Shown here in pieces: positions 28,327-36,668 of a stretch of 55,446 nucleotides of DNA. Each line of letters starts with the position of its first letter. Position 1 is the first letter of the stretch. Source of the DNA: a virus. The DNA lies in IMG/VR virus record IMGVR_UViG_3300030430_001863, positions 1-55,446 of that record; one strand, 5' to 3'. Below the pieces are notes generated by a model. That model was not told the DNA's origin. It searched no databases and saw only the letters and a list, made by a program, of their open reading frames with translations. The position numbers and the translations under genes are program-made.

Positions 28327-28548
28327 ATGGCTATGAAGAAGAAAGGCTACCGTGCTGGTGGTAAAGTGATGAAGAAGAAAGGCTACCGTGCTGGTGGTAA
28401 AGTCAGAAGAATGGCTAAAGGCGGCGCAATGGGCGGTAAAAAGATGAGAATGATGTCCAAAGGCGGTTCTACTGGTGGCAAAAAAATGACTGTTGCACAA
28501 CTTCGTGCTGCTGCTAAAAAGCTAGGATACAAAGTATCTAAAGCCTAA
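28327..28548 (+). CDS. Lys/Gly-rich repeat protein
   Basis: The product is 73 residues. It begins with two copies of MKKKGYRAGGKV in tandem, followed by MAKGGAMGGKKMRMMSKGG, then a helical end (VAQLRAAAKKLGYKVSKA). The DNA repeat is 35 bp with period 36 (28333-28367, 28369-28403). Protamine-like composition suggests nucleic-acid binding. AGGAGG precedes the ATG; the stop overlaps the next ATG (TAATG). Confidence 0.7.
   Translation: MAMKKKGYRAGGKVMKKKGYRAGGKVRRMAKGGAMGGKKMRMMSKGGSTGGKKMTVAQLRAAAKKLGYKVSKA
28333..28403. repeat. Tandem 36-bp duplication inside the Lys/Gly-rich gene
   Basis: Two copies identical over 35 bp (28333-28367 and 28369-28403), encoding the same 12 residues. Exact DNA identity implies a recent duplication, or selection on the DNA. 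Confidence 0.85.
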
Positions 28549-29225
28549 TGCCATATTTATATAGCAACGTTCCCTACTTTAAGGCATGGGTGCGGCGCGA
28601 GTATACTCATAACCATGAGGACTATCATGGTGAGTTTTTGCACGCGATGGTCGTTGGCGTAACGTCCATGCCTAACAGATGTCTGAGTTTCCAAGTTATA
28701 TTTACTGGAAGTGAAGCAGAAGGTGAAGAGGAAGATACGGTACATGGAGGTGCAATGTGGGCTAGGATGCCCATAACCGCTCTAGTTGCTGACATACCTT
28801 TAGAGGAATGGCCTGAACCCATGAACACATATGATGCTCAACCTTGGGATTGTTCATCGCATAATCACGCTGTTTATGTGATAGACCGAGCTACGCCCTG
28901 CCCTTGGTTGGCTAAGATAAACAGTGAGTTTTTTCCTGCAAAATACTTGTTTACAGTAGATTACTCCGAGTCCGAAATAGCAGATGACCCAGCGCAGCAT
29001 AAACAAAGTCATGTTTTGCAACTGCTTGATGCTGGTGAATGGACAGGAAACATCGTTGCACTGCCCAATAATCGTGTAAGAGTTACACACCCTGCTTGGT
29101 TTGAAACAGGTGAAGGTGCGCCACACTTCAAGCCTTCTCAGCATATACACTATTCAAAAAGTGATTTAGACTATACACTAGATGTGAATAGGATATTTGA
29201 TAACCTTTACAATGAGGAAGAGTGA
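28548..29225 (+). CDS. Conserved late hypothetical protein (225 aa)
   Basis: Features include FKAWVRREYTHNHEDYHGEF, ARMPITALVADIP, YDAQPWDCSSHNHAVYVIDR and WFETGEGAPHFKPSQHIHYS. The distribution I recall is marine and cyanobacterial phages, without known function. It is compact, His/Trp/acid-rich and probably folded. It lies between basic proteins and the adaptor genes. Its start overlaps the previous stop and its end overlaps the next ATG. Confidence 0.65.
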   Translation: MPYLYSNVPYFKAWVRREYTHNHEDYHGEFLHAMVVGVTSMPNRCLSFQVIFTGSEAEGEEEDTVHGGAMWARMPITALVADIPLEEWPEPMNTYDAQPWDCSSHNHAVYVIDRATPCPWLAKINSEFFPAKYLFTVDYSESEIADDPAQHKQSHVLQLLDAGEWTGNIVALPNNRVRVTHPAWFETGEGAPHFKPSQHIHYSKSDLDYTLDVNRIFDNLYNEEE

Positions 29226-29890
29226 TGGCTACTTCAAACTCAAGGGACTTCGCTCTCGATGTTTCAGACATTATAGAAGAAGCATATGAAAGGTGTGGAT
29301 TAGAACTTCGCACTGGTTACGATGCTCGCACTGCACGCCGCTCTATGAACTTGATGTTTGCGGATTGGGCAAACAGAGGCGTTAATCTTTGGACTGTTCA
29401 ACAAAACACCATAACATTAACACAAGGACAAGCCACCGAAACGTTGACAAGCGATGTCGTTGATTTACTTGAAGTGGTTGTTAGAAGAAGCAATACTGAT
29501 ATCAATATTATGAAAGTTAGTCGTGGGGATTATTTGTCTGTTCCAGACAAGACAACACAAGGCCGTCCTAGTCAGTATTACTTCAATAGGCAAACAATTC
29601 CTCAGATAACTTTATGGCCTACTCCAGAAAACAGCACCGATCAGTTAGTGTATTATTATGTTCAAAGAATACAGGATGCTGACACGCTTACTAATGATGT
29701 AGACCTTCCTTTCCGTTTCTTACCCTGTGCTGTTGCTGGCTTATCATATTACATTGCATTAAAGAAGAATCCTCAACTGGTTCAGTTGTTAAAAACTGTT
29801 TATGAAGAAGAGTTTCAAAGAGCCGCTGACGAGGATGAAGATAGAGTATCTCTTAAACTACAACCTGATATTCAATATTTGAGGGTGTGA
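29225..29890 (+). CDS. Head-tail adaptor (P22 gp4-like candidate)
   Basis: The product is 221 residues from the ATG at 29225 (TGATG). It opens with helical sequence (DFALDVSDIIEEAYERCGLE, then RTARRSMNLMFADWANRGVN), contains SQYYFNRQTIPQITLWPTPE and ends in FLPCAVAGLSYYIALKK and a helical tail. This helix-bundle pattern matches tail accessory or gp4-type adaptors that bind beneath the portal. Role assigned by pattern and position. Confidence 0.65.
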   Translation: MATSNSRDFALDVSDIIEEAYERCGLELRTGYDARTARRSMNLMFADWANRGVNLWTVQQNTITLTQGQATETLTSDVVDLLEVVVRRSNTDINIMKVSRGDYLSVPDKTTQGRPSQYYFNRQTIPQITLWPTPENSTDQLVYYYVQRIQDADTLTNDVDLPFRFLPCAVAGLSYYIALKKNPQLVQLLKTVYEEEFQRAADEDEDRVSLKLQPDIQYLRV

Positions 29891-30687
29891 TGGCCTTTGC
29901 CTCTGGTAAAAATGCATATGGTATATCAGACCGTTCTGGCTTTCGTTATCGTTTACGAGATATGAAAACCGAATGGAATGGTTTAAAGGTAGGTCCAGAC
30001 GAGTATGAAGAGAAGCACCCACAACTGGAGCCTAGAAGAACTGTTATAGACCCGCAGGCACTAAGAGATCCTCGACCTGATACTAACAATATCATACCAG
30101 CAAAGGTTACTTTTCCATCTTTTAATACAGAAACTCTTCGGTTTACAGAACCTGTATTTATGCGTGGCAGAGTTGGCACAGTTACTTTTAGTGATGATGT
30201 TGTTACCCCAACAGGTGTCAGTGTTACCTTAACTGGTATCAGTGCAACAATATCTCTTAATTCTATAGTTACCCCTAATGCAACTGTTAATCTTACAGGC
30301 GTTAGCGCAACAACCTCCGTTGGTTCTGTAGGTGTATCTATTGACGGAGGTGTAGCTCAAATATTTACAGTAACAGTTGTCAGTACTGGTTATGGTAATA
30401 AGTACTACATAGATGGCGTGCAACAGGCTACAGTAACCTTATCTGAAGGCAGCACATATCGTTTTGATCAATCAGATTCCAGTAATTCAGGGCATCCTTT
30501 AAGATTTTCCACTACATCTAATGGCACACATGCTGGTGGCTTAGAATATACCACAGGAGTTTCTACAAGCGGTACTCCAGGTTCTTCAGGAGCCTACACA
30601 CAAATAACTGTAGATTCTGGCGCACCAACCCTTTATTATTACTGCACGAATCATTCTGGTATGGGCGGACAGGCAAATACACCATGA
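29890..30687 (+). CDS. Virion protein with Ig-like repeats and C-terminal cupredoxin-like domain
   Basis: The product is 265 residues. Residues 1-100 are a conserved module with DEYEEKHPQLEPRRTVIDPQ. Residues about 105-150 hold two copies of a TGVSVTLTGISATISL-type strand repeat. Residues 155-265 form a cupredoxin-like domain: YYIDGVQQATVTLSEGSTYR, H202 in GHPLRF, and C252, H255, M258 in YYCTNHSGMGG. That His-Cys-His-Met set is the type 1 copper ligand pattern. Whether it binds copper is unknown; it may act as a receptor-binding domain. Marine phage fibres carry similar domains. Confidence 0.7.
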   Translation: MAFASGKNAYGISDRSGFRYRLRDMKTEWNGLKVGPDEYEEKHPQLEPRRTVIDPQALRDPRPDTNNIIPAKVTFPSFNTETLRFTEPVFMRGRVGTVTFSDDVVTPTGVSVTLTGISATISLNSIVTPNATVNLTGVSATTSVGSVGVSIDGGVAQIFTVTVVSTGYGNKYYIDGVQQATVTLSEGSTYRFDQSDSSNSGHPLRFSTTSNGTHAGGLEYTTGVSTSGTPGSSGAYTQITVDSGAPTLYYYCTNHSGMGGQANTP

Positions 30688-31328
30688 CATATACGTTAAC
30701 AACATTAAAACAAGCAATACAAGACTACGTGGAGAATGATGAAACCACGTTTGTTAACAACCTCAACAACTTTATTGAAAACACAGAAGAGCGTATTCTT
30801 AAACTTGTTGATTTAGATTATTTTAGGAAAAATGTTACCGCATCAGTAACTTCTGGTAATAAGTTTTTAGCTTTACCTAGTGATTATTTAGCCACATTTT
30901 CACTTTCAATTATAAACAGCGGGTCAAATGAATTTTTGCTTCAGAAAGATGTAAATTTTTTGCAAGAATATTCTCCAGATCCAACGGTGACTGGGCTTCC
31001 AAAATACTATGCTTTGTTTGATGTAGACAATCTTATCCTAGCTCCAACTCCTAATCAATCTTACACGGCGGAACTACATTATTACTATAGGCCACAATCT
31101 ATAACTTCTTCAAGTTCAGGCACATCTTGGTTTGGGGAAAATGCTCCAGATGTATTGTTATACGGGTGTTTAGTTGAGGCATATACTTTTATGAAGGGAG
31201 AACCAACAATAATTCAGTTATACGAAAAAAGATTTACAGAGTCTTTAACTAGACTAAAAATTTACGCTGAAGCTGTTGAAAACACAGATGCATACAGGGT
31301 TGGTTTGACGAGGGTGCAAAAGCAATAA
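30684..31328 (+). CDS. Phage adaptor / tail tubular-type protein (SU10 adaptor-like)
   Basis: The product is 214 residues. The N-terminus TLTTLKQAIQDYVENDETTF, then FIENTEERILKLVDLDYFRK, and a C-terminal helical domain with DVLLYGCLVEAYTFMKGEP fit the adaptor-protein family of SU10-like and marine podoviruses. It would link portal ring to tail. ATGA overlap with the previous gene. Confidence 0.75.
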   Translation: MTYTLTTLKQAIQDYVENDETTFVNNLNNFIENTEERILKLVDLDYFRKNVTASVTSGNKFLALPSDYLATFSLSIINSGSNEFLLQKDVNFLQEYSPDPTVTGLPKYYALFDVDNLILAPTPNQSYTAELHYYYRPQSITSSSSGTSWFGENAPDVLLYGCLVEAYTFMKGEPTIIQLYEKRFTESLTRLKIYAEAVENTDAYRVGLTRVQKQ

Positions 31329-32092
31329 TGCAAAAGTTAAAAGGCAAAAACATAGCCATTGTCGCTCTCGGCGGCAGCTTTAGCGACTATGTAAAATCCA
31401 GAATAGTATCAAATAAATATGATGAAGTTTGGGGTATAAACTGCATTGGCGGTATATTTCATGTTGACCGTACTTTTATGATGGATCCTGCTTCGCGTTT
31501 TTTAGATGACATTAAGGCTGGAAAACAAACAGGTATAGCAAAAGAATTTTTATTACAAACCCCAAACAAAGGTCCAATTTATTCCTGTTGTTTGGATGAA
31601 CGAGTGCCTGAAATAGTAGAGTATCCACTTTATGACGTAATTACTAAAACAGAAATAGCCTATTTTAACAACACTGTATCTTATGCTTTGGCTTATGCTG
31701 TTGCTGCACAAGTGAGTAAAATAAACATTTTTGGTGTTGATTTTAGTTACAAACAAAATATTCATTTTGCAGAAGCAGGTAGAGCTTGTGTAGAGTTTTG
31801 GTGTGCTTTTGCAATCTCTAAGGGCATTCAAATAGAAATTGCACCAAATTCTGGCCTTCTTGATACTAATGTTCCTGAAGAAGAAAAATTATACGGGTAT
31901 CATCGTTTAACTGATCCTTTGGTTCAACGAGTTCAAAACGGTCAATTAATAATATCAAGAAAAAGTAAGATTGAAGAGGCTGTTGAAGATACCAGTTTAG
32001 ATCCACCAGAACCGTTAGATATAAAAGAACCTGTTCTTATTGGAAGACATGATGTACCTAACGTAAGCTACAAGGAGGAAAAAAGTGCTTAA
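31328..32092 (+). CDS. Rossmann-like protein, possibly MptE/DUF115-like
   Basis: The product is 254 residues. It starts with KNIAIVALGGSFSDYV (strand plus Gly-rich turn), contains YDEVWGINCIGGIFHVDRTF, a central FNNTVSYALAYAVAAQ and KINIFGVDFSYKQNIHF, followed by EAGRACVEFWCAF. The pattern resembles the Rossmann-type domain of MptE-like/DUF115 proteins, some linked to sugar modification. In the virion region it might modify glycans or be structural. The assignment is tentative. Confidence 0.5.
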   Translation: MQKLKGKNIAIVALGGSFSDYVKSRIVSNKYDEVWGINCIGGIFHVDRTFMMDPASRFLDDIKAGKQTGIAKEFLLQTPNKGPIYSCCLDERVPEIVEYPLYDVITKTEIAYFNNTVSYALAYAVAAQVSKINIFGVDFSYKQNIHFAEAGRACVEFWCAFAISKGIQIEIAPNSGLLDTNVPEEEKLYGYHRLTDPLVQRVQNGQLIISRKSKIEEAVEDTSLDPPEPLDIKEPVLIGRHDVPNVSYKEEKSA

Positions 32093-32375
32093 CATATCAG
32101 GTAGTATAAATGTAAATCCTGTTAATGTAATGACTTCAGACGAGGGTGGACATAGTTCAGAACAAATTGTTGAACTGGCTATGGATAAGATAATGAGCGT
32201 ATCTAATCAAGCTCCTCCTGCTATACGAGATCAAGCTGAGGCTTTTCAAAATCATTTGCGTGTAGTATTGTATCATTACATTGAATTGGCAAGGCGCGAA
32301 GAACGTGGTACTATTGCCAATAAAATGATGAAAGCTGGAAACAGCGAAATGGCTGACCTCATTAGGAGAATATAG
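32085..32375 (+). CDS. Small conserved phage protein (96 aa)
   Basis: Start is GTG 32085, five bases after AAGGAGG. It is helical after an extended N-terminus: EQIVELAMDKIMSVSNQAPP, QAEAFQNHLRVVLYHYIELA. Similar short proteins accompany adaptor genes in cyanophages and marine phages. Unknown role. Confidence 0.65.
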   Translation: MLNISGSINVNPVNVMTSDEGGHSSEQIVELAMDKIMSVSNQAPPAIRDQAEAFQNHLRVVLYHYIELARREERGTIANKMMKAGNSEMADLIRRI

Positions 32376-32377
32376 AA

Positions 32378-32833
32378 ATGGCTATTACACAAGCAATGTG
32401 TACCTCTTTTAAGCAAGAGCTTCTTGTGGGGACACATAACTTTACAAACTCATCTGGGGACACGTTTAAGTTAGCCCTTTATGCTGTTGGTGGTGGCGGT
32501 AAGTCTAGCACGACTGCTACACTGGGAGCGGCTACAACAGCGTTCACAACCACAGGTGAAGTTGCAAACAGTGGTTCTTACGCATCAGGCGGCGGGTCTT
32601 TGACAAATGTTACCCCGACCACCTCTGGTACAACCGCATTTACTGATTTTGCAGATTTGAGCTTTACCACAGCAACTATTACTGCTCGTGGCGCGTTGAT
32701 TTACAATTCATCAGACTCAAACAAGGCTGTTGCGGCTCTTGATTTTAGTTCTGATAAGACATCAACATCAGGCACTTTTACAATTCAATTCCCAACTGCA
32801 AACGCATCTAACGCGATTATTCGTATTGCATAA
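32378..32833 (+). CDS. Beta-rich structural protein (151 aa)
   Basis: Sequence is Thr/Ser/Ala/Gly-rich: FKQELLVGTHNFTNSSGDTF, FKLALYAVGGGG, LTNVTPTTSGTTAFTDFADL, RGALIYNSSDSNKAVAAL. Recurring marine phage virion protein, likely a fibre or tail-surface component. Followed by a hairpin that covers the start of the next gene. Confidence 0.65.
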   Translation: MAITQAMCTSFKQELLVGTHNFTNSSGDTFKLALYAVGGGGKSSTTATLGAATTAFTTTGEVANSGSYASGGGSLTNVTPTTSGTTAFTDFADLSFTTATITARGALIYNSSDSNKAVAALDFSSDKTSTSGTFTIQFPTANASNAIIRIA

Positions 32834-32858
32834 GACATAGGGATTTTTTCCTATGTCT
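32833..32858 (+). promoter_or_regulatory. RNA hairpin covering the start codon of the 32853 gene
   Basis: AGACATAGG (32833-32841) pairs with CCTATGTCT (32850-32858) around GATTTTTT. The ATG at 32853-32855 is in the second arm and the only purine-rich site (AGGGA) is in the first arm or loop. It could lower translation of the repeat protein; the short T tail might also terminate some transcripts. Confidence 0.6.
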
Positions 32859-34253
32859 TTACAGCTTACAAGTCGCTTAATAAGCATACCCGCGCAGAAT
32901 GACGCGACTTGGACGCAGCGAACAGCGGATATATCTGCTTACATTGGTAAGCAGGCAAGAATTGTTGTACTTTATCAGTCTGGAAGCTCTTTTACAGGTG
33001 ACATCCAGCTTGATGATTTTAATATCGGCGGGAATAGTTTTACTGACTTCTCTTCAAGTCAGGGTTTTGAAACCAACGCCTCCGTTGATAATTCTCAAGT
33101 ATCTTCTGGAAATTTAGACTCCATAGCTTCTGAATATCCTGCTTCATGGGAAGCAGTGGGAACTTCTACTAGTGCTTCAGGCAAGTTTGTAAGGGATAGC
33201 GGCGGTACTCCTTCTAGCAATACGGGTAATACTTCTGGTAATACTGGTAGTTTTTACCTTTATGCGGAAACCAGTAGTGGTGGTAGCAACAATGATATTT
33301 GGCTTCGCTCTCCCGAAGTCACTATTAACAATGGCACTTTAGAGTTTTACTCCGCGCAAAACGGCGCGACTTCTGGTGCTATCTATGCTTACCTTGAAAT
33401 ATTAGGTGTTCTTGGCGTAAGCGCAACGGCGACAGCCCAAGGCACTAATGATGAGATACAGAGTTTTGGTGTATTTGTTCAGATACCCAATACGGCTAAT
33501 TCTGGATGGGGTCGAGGCACCTGGGGCGAAGGTGCGTGGAACAGCAGCACTGCTACTAATGTAAATGTTTCTGTAACTGCGGTAACCGCTACCAGTGCTT
33601 TAGGTTCAGAGTCCGTCACAGGTTCAGCAGGTATTGCCGTTACAGGACCGTCAGCTACCTCTGCCCTTGGCTCTATTGTCGTTCAAGCTGGTGGTGCCAT
33701 TTCCGTTGGTGGGCAGGCTGTTTCTGGTTCTGTTGGTTCTGTAACCTTAGAATCAAAGTACGCTGTTACGGGAGTAAGTGGTACAAGCACTGTTGGCGCG
33801 GAAGCCGTCACCGCAGGTGCTCTTGTAGTAGCTACAGGTCTTAGTTCTACAACAGCCATAGGAACAGTTTTAGCGGCTGGCGGTGCTGTTGTTGAAGAAA
33901 CAGGTCTCACTGGGTCTATAGGGTTTGGTGAAGAACAAGTTTCAGCCTCTGCTAACGTGTTTCCAACAGGGGTTTCTTCTACGGTATCTTTAGGTACAAT
34001 TAGCGTTTCTTGTGCCGCATCTACTTTAACAAGTGGACTACAAGCCACAACTTCTATTGGGGTCGTAGAAGTAGATGATATGGCTGTGGGTGTATCAGGA
34101 TTGCAAGCCACTACAAATACTGGTATTGTAACCGTGTGGGGCAGGATTGTCCCTGACCAAGATGCAAATGTACAGGAAATTGTGCCGTCTACGACTAACA
34201 CTTGGAGCGACATAACGGTTACAAGCACTCCAAATTGGAAAGAGGTAGCATAA
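32853..34253 (+). CDS. Fibre-like protein with C-terminal Ig-like strand repeats
   Basis: The product is 466 residues. The first 170 resemble a jelly-roll carbohydrate-binding region: AQNDATWTQRTADISAYIGK, SFTGDIQLDDFNIGG, NDIWLRSPEVTINNGTLEFY. A linker has SGWGRGTWGEGAWNSST. Residues about 230-445 are tandem repeats of about 20-25 residues with a TGVSSTVSLGTISV-type consensus, at least eight copies. The same repeats occur in the products at 29890, 40244 and 40725. Likely a receptor-facing fibre. Confidence 0.65.
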   Translation: MSLQLTSRLISIPAQNDATWTQRTADISAYIGKQARIVVLYQSGSSFTGDIQLDDFNIGGNSFTDFSSSQGFETNASVDNSQVSSGNLDSIASEYPASWEAVGTSTSASGKFVRDSGGTPSSNTGNTSGNTGSFYLYAETSSGGSNNDIWLRSPEVTINNGTLEFYSAQNGATSGAIYAYLEILGVLGVSATATAQGTNDEIQSFGVFVQIPNTANSGWGRGTWGEGAWNSSTATNVNVSVTAVTATSALGSESVTGSAGIAVTGPSATSALGSIVVQAGGAISVGGQAVSGSVGSVTLESKYAVTGVSGTSTVGAEAVTAGALVVATGLSSTTAIGTVLAAGGAVVEETGLTGSIGFGEEQVSASANVFPTGVSSTVSLGTISVSCAASTLTSGLQATTSIGVVEVDDMAVGVSGLQATTNTGIVTVWGRIVPDQDANVQEIVPSTTNTWSDITVTSTPNWKEVA

Positions 34254-34742
34254 ATGGCAAGTAGCTATACCACAAACACTGGTATCGAAAAACCAGCCAC
34301 TGGTGAACAATCAGGCACTTGGGGCGATACCACAAACACCAACTTTGACATCATTGACACTGCTTTAAATGGTAATGTGACTCTTACATTGTCTGGCACC
34401 AGTTCTACTCTAACCACCTCAGATGGTACAGTTAGTGACGGTATGAACAAAGTTTTAATTTGTTCTGGTTCACCTTCTGGTACTCACACCATAACAGTCG
34501 CACCCAACAATGCAGAAAAAATTTATTTTGTTACCAACAGTTCTGGTCAGTCTGTTATATTCAGCCAAGGATCTGGAGCAAATGTTACTTTAGCAAATGG
34601 CGAATCCAGGATCATTCATTGCGATGGTAATGGATCAAGTGCTGCGGTCACTGATTTTACTTCAACAATGGCGGCAAGCACCACGTTTATTACGGACATT
34701 TCTTCAGGGGATGCTACAGCTTTGGCAATTGCGTTAGGATAA
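34254..34742 (+). CDS. Tail fibre-type protein (162 aa)
   Basis: It opens ASSYTTNTGIEKPATGEQSG, TWGDTTNTNFDIIDTALNGN, a motif common at the start of marine phage fibre proteins, then beta-rich sequence (KIYFVTNSSGQSVIFSQGSG). Short for a fibre, so perhaps one domain of a multi-protein fibre complex. Starts directly after the previous stop. Confidence 0.65.
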   Translation: MASSYTTNTGIEKPATGEQSGTWGDTTNTNFDIIDTALNGNVTLTLSGTSSTLTTSDGTVSDGMNKVLICSGSPSGTHTITVAPNNAEKIYFVTNSSGQSVIFSQGSGANVTLANGESRIIHCDGNGSSAAVTDFTSTMAASTTFITDISSGDATALAIALG

Positions 34743-34746
34743 AAAA

Positions 34747-35097
34747 ATGGCAAATACTTTTAAAGTAAAGACAAACAGTGCTATGCCAACTTCTGCTGGC
34801 ACACCTTTGACTTTATATACTGTACCAAGTTCAACAACTTCAGTTGTTCTTGGCTTGATGCTTTGTAACATTAACACCAGTCAGGTAACTGCGGATGTAC
34901 AACTTGTATCAGATACCTCAGACACTGAAACAAACGAAACTGTTTTTCTAGCAAAGGACATACCTATTCCAGCAGGTTCTTCTATAGAGCTGCTTGCGGG
35001 TAACAAAGTGGTTATGCAGACTACCGATGTGTTAAAGATAGACTGCGACACATCAGCTAAGATTGATGCGACTTTGAGTATTATGGAGATAACCTAA
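34747..35097 (+). CDS. Small beta-rich fibre-associated protein (116 aa)
   Basis: Sequence: TFKVKTNSAMPTSAGTPLTL, YTVPSSTTSVVLGLMLCNIN, IPIPAGSSIELLAGNKVVMQ. A compact beta sandwich seen in many marine phages next to fibre genes; function unknown. Stop overlaps the next ATG (TAATG). Confidence 0.65.
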   Translation: MANTFKVKTNSAMPTSAGTPLTLYTVPSSTTSVVLGLMLCNINTSQVTADVQLVSDTSDTETNETVFLAKDIPIPAGSSIELLAGNKVVMQTTDVLKIDCDTSAKIDATLSIMEIT

Positions 35098-35546
35098 TGC
35101 CTTATATTGGCGGCGTACCTGCGGTTAACTTTCAAAGCACTCCTTCAGTGCAACGGTTTAACGGTGACGGATCTGACACGACCTTTACCTTAAACACGAC
35201 TGTTAATTCTGTTCAGGACATACTCGTTTCAGTTGATGGTGTTGTTCAGGATAGCAACGCCTACACTGTTCCTGACGGCACAACACTTACCTTCACCGCC
35301 GCGCCGTCTAGCGGCACAGGAAACATCTTTGTAAACTACCTTGCGCCACAGGAAGGCACTATTGTCCCTGCCGCAGAAAACAAAGGTAATTTTAAGGTTG
35401 GGGGTCTGTTTAGAACAAATGCTCAAACTCTTGCTACAAACACAACTATTCTGTCCACAGAAAACGCTAACGTAACAGGACCACTTACCATCAACTCAGG
35501 TGTTACCCTGACTGTTGAAAGCGGTGGTACATTGGTGACGCTATGA
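35097..35546 (+). CDS. Tail fibre-type protein with T7-fibre-like opening (149 aa)
   Basis: It opens PYIGGVPAVNFQSTPSVQRF and FNGDGSDTTFTLNTTVNSVQ, then LVSVDGVVQDSNAYTVPDGT: the attachment-type domain found at the start of many podovirus fibres. Ends in a beta-helix-like segment (LTINSGVTLTVESGG). As a stand-alone short gene it may attach separate fibre cassettes to the tail. Confidence 0.65.
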   Translation: MPYIGGVPAVNFQSTPSVQRFNGDGSDTTFTLNTTVNSVQDILVSVDGVVQDSNAYTVPDGTTLTFTAAPSSGTGNIFVNYLAPQEGTIVPAAENKGNFKVGGLFRTNAQTLATNTTILSTENANVTGPLTINSGVTLTVESGGTLVTL

Positions 35547-35911
35547 GTACCTTAAAAGCAGATACAATCGTAGCAAGTGATGGTAGCAGCCCTGTAACGC
35601 TGACTAAGCAACATGCGGCAAAAGTCTGGATTCAGTTTGCTATGGGTACGCCTACAATCCAGAGCAGTTTTAATATCTCTAGCATGACGGATACGGGAAC
35701 TGGTGATGCGGCAGCTAACATAACAAACGCCTTTGGTTCAGCAACTGGATACTCTTTAACTGGTGGCGGCAATCATTACACTTTAGGCAATGATGTTGTT
35801 GATAACGATTCAGCCTCGGTTATTTCTTACAGACAGTTCGACAATTCTGCAGCAGCAGCTGATGGGGGTGGCACTAACTGCTCAATGACAGCGCACGGAG
35901 ACCTAGCATGA
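35543..35911 (+). CDS. GDLA-family tail cassette 1
   Basis: 122 residues. Opens STLKADTIVASDGSSPVTLT, has TKQHAAKVWIQFAMGTPTIQ, then SSFNISSMTDTGTGDAAANI and ends GDLA. Shares its middle pattern (SFN-x-SS-x-TD-x-GTGD) and end with six other genes in this region. Likely a beta-rich tail tip or fibre subunit. The last codons (GGAGACCTAGCATGAG, from 35897) also supply the ribosome site and overlapping ATG of the next gene. Confidence 0.7.
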   Translation: MSTLKADTIVASDGSSPVTLTKQHAAKVWIQFAMGTPTIQSSFNISSMTDTGTGDAAANITNAFGSATGYSLTGGGNHYTLGNDVVDNDSASVISYRQFDNSAAAADGGGTNCSMTAHGDLA

Positions 35912-36291
35912 GTACCCTTCTTGTAAACACGCTCACTGGTACAAGCACTGCTGGCTCTATCTCTGTTACAGGCGAAGGTAACAGCACAACAACTAATCTT
36001 CAGCAGGGGTTGGCGAAGGCTTGGTCATGTATTGACGGTATAGGCACGATAAACTTGCGTGATAGCTTTAACACGGCGAGTCTGACAGATAACGGCACAG
36101 GAGATTACACAGCTACATATTCATCTGCAATGAACAACGATGATTACGCCCACCCACTTGGCGCGTCTGTTGGAAGTGATTTTGTATTTAGTAGTGCTAC
36201 TACTAACATAAGAATTAAACCATTTAGCGTAGGTGGTAATCAAGCTGATTGTGACCCAGAAACATTTGCAATATTTGGAGACTTAGCGTAA
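35908..36291 (+). CDS. GDLA-family tail cassette 2
   Basis: 127 residues. STLLVNTLTGTSTAGSISVT, then GEGNSTTTNLQQGLAKAWSC, RDSFNTASLTDNGTGDYTAT, YSSAMNNDDYAHPLG and terminal FGDLA. Closest relative in the window is cassette 5 (39013), which shares GEGNSTTTNLQQGLAK and the MNNDDYA segment. Ends with an embedded ribosome site from 36277. Confidence 0.7.
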   Translation: MSTLLVNTLTGTSTAGSISVTGEGNSTTTNLQQGLAKAWSCIDGIGTINLRDSFNTASLTDNGTGDYTATYSSAMNNDDYAHPLGASVGSDFVFSSATTNIRIKPFSVGGNQADCDPETFAIFGDLA

Positions 36292-36668
36292 TGGCTGGAA
36301 AAATTGTAGCAGACCAGTTAGAACACAGCACCGCAGGGTCGGTTGATACGCAGTATGTTGTCAAGGGTAGTGCGAAACATATGGTGTGGGCAGATACTAA
36401 TACTTCTAATACCATAAGAAAATCTCTTAATAACAGCTCTATTACAGACAATGGAACTGGAGACTACACTTTCGTAGCGACCTCTGCTTTTTCTGATATT
36501 TATAGTTATGTAGGCTGTTGTACTGGTTCGGCTAGTGACCCAAATGCGTCTGGTGAAAATGGTTCAATTTATACAACAACATCATCTTGTACGTTTATAA
36601 CACAAGATTACAACGGGTCTACTGGCGATGCAGATTTAACTTTTTTAAGTGTTGGGGACTTAGCATAA
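36291..36668 (+). CDS. GDLA-family tail cassette 3
   Basis: 125 residues. AGKIVADQLEHSTAGSVDTQ, KHMVWADTNTSNTIRKSLNN, SSITDNGTGDYTFVATSAFS, and end VGDLA. The N-terminus differs from the other cassettes, while the middle and end match. The final codons start GGGGAC rather than GGAGAC. Precedes a non-family gene. Confidence 0.7.
   Translation: MAGKIVADQLEHSTAGSVDTQYVVKGSAKHMVWADTNTSNTIRKSLNNSSITDNGTGDYTFVATSAFSDIYSYVGCCTGSASDPNASGENGSIYTTTSSCTFITQDYNGSTGDADLTFLSVGDLA

Noticed and set aside
33683-34228. Leftward 181-codon ORF opposite the Ig-like repeats
   Set aside because: Antisense shadow of a repetitive Thr/Val-rich gene.
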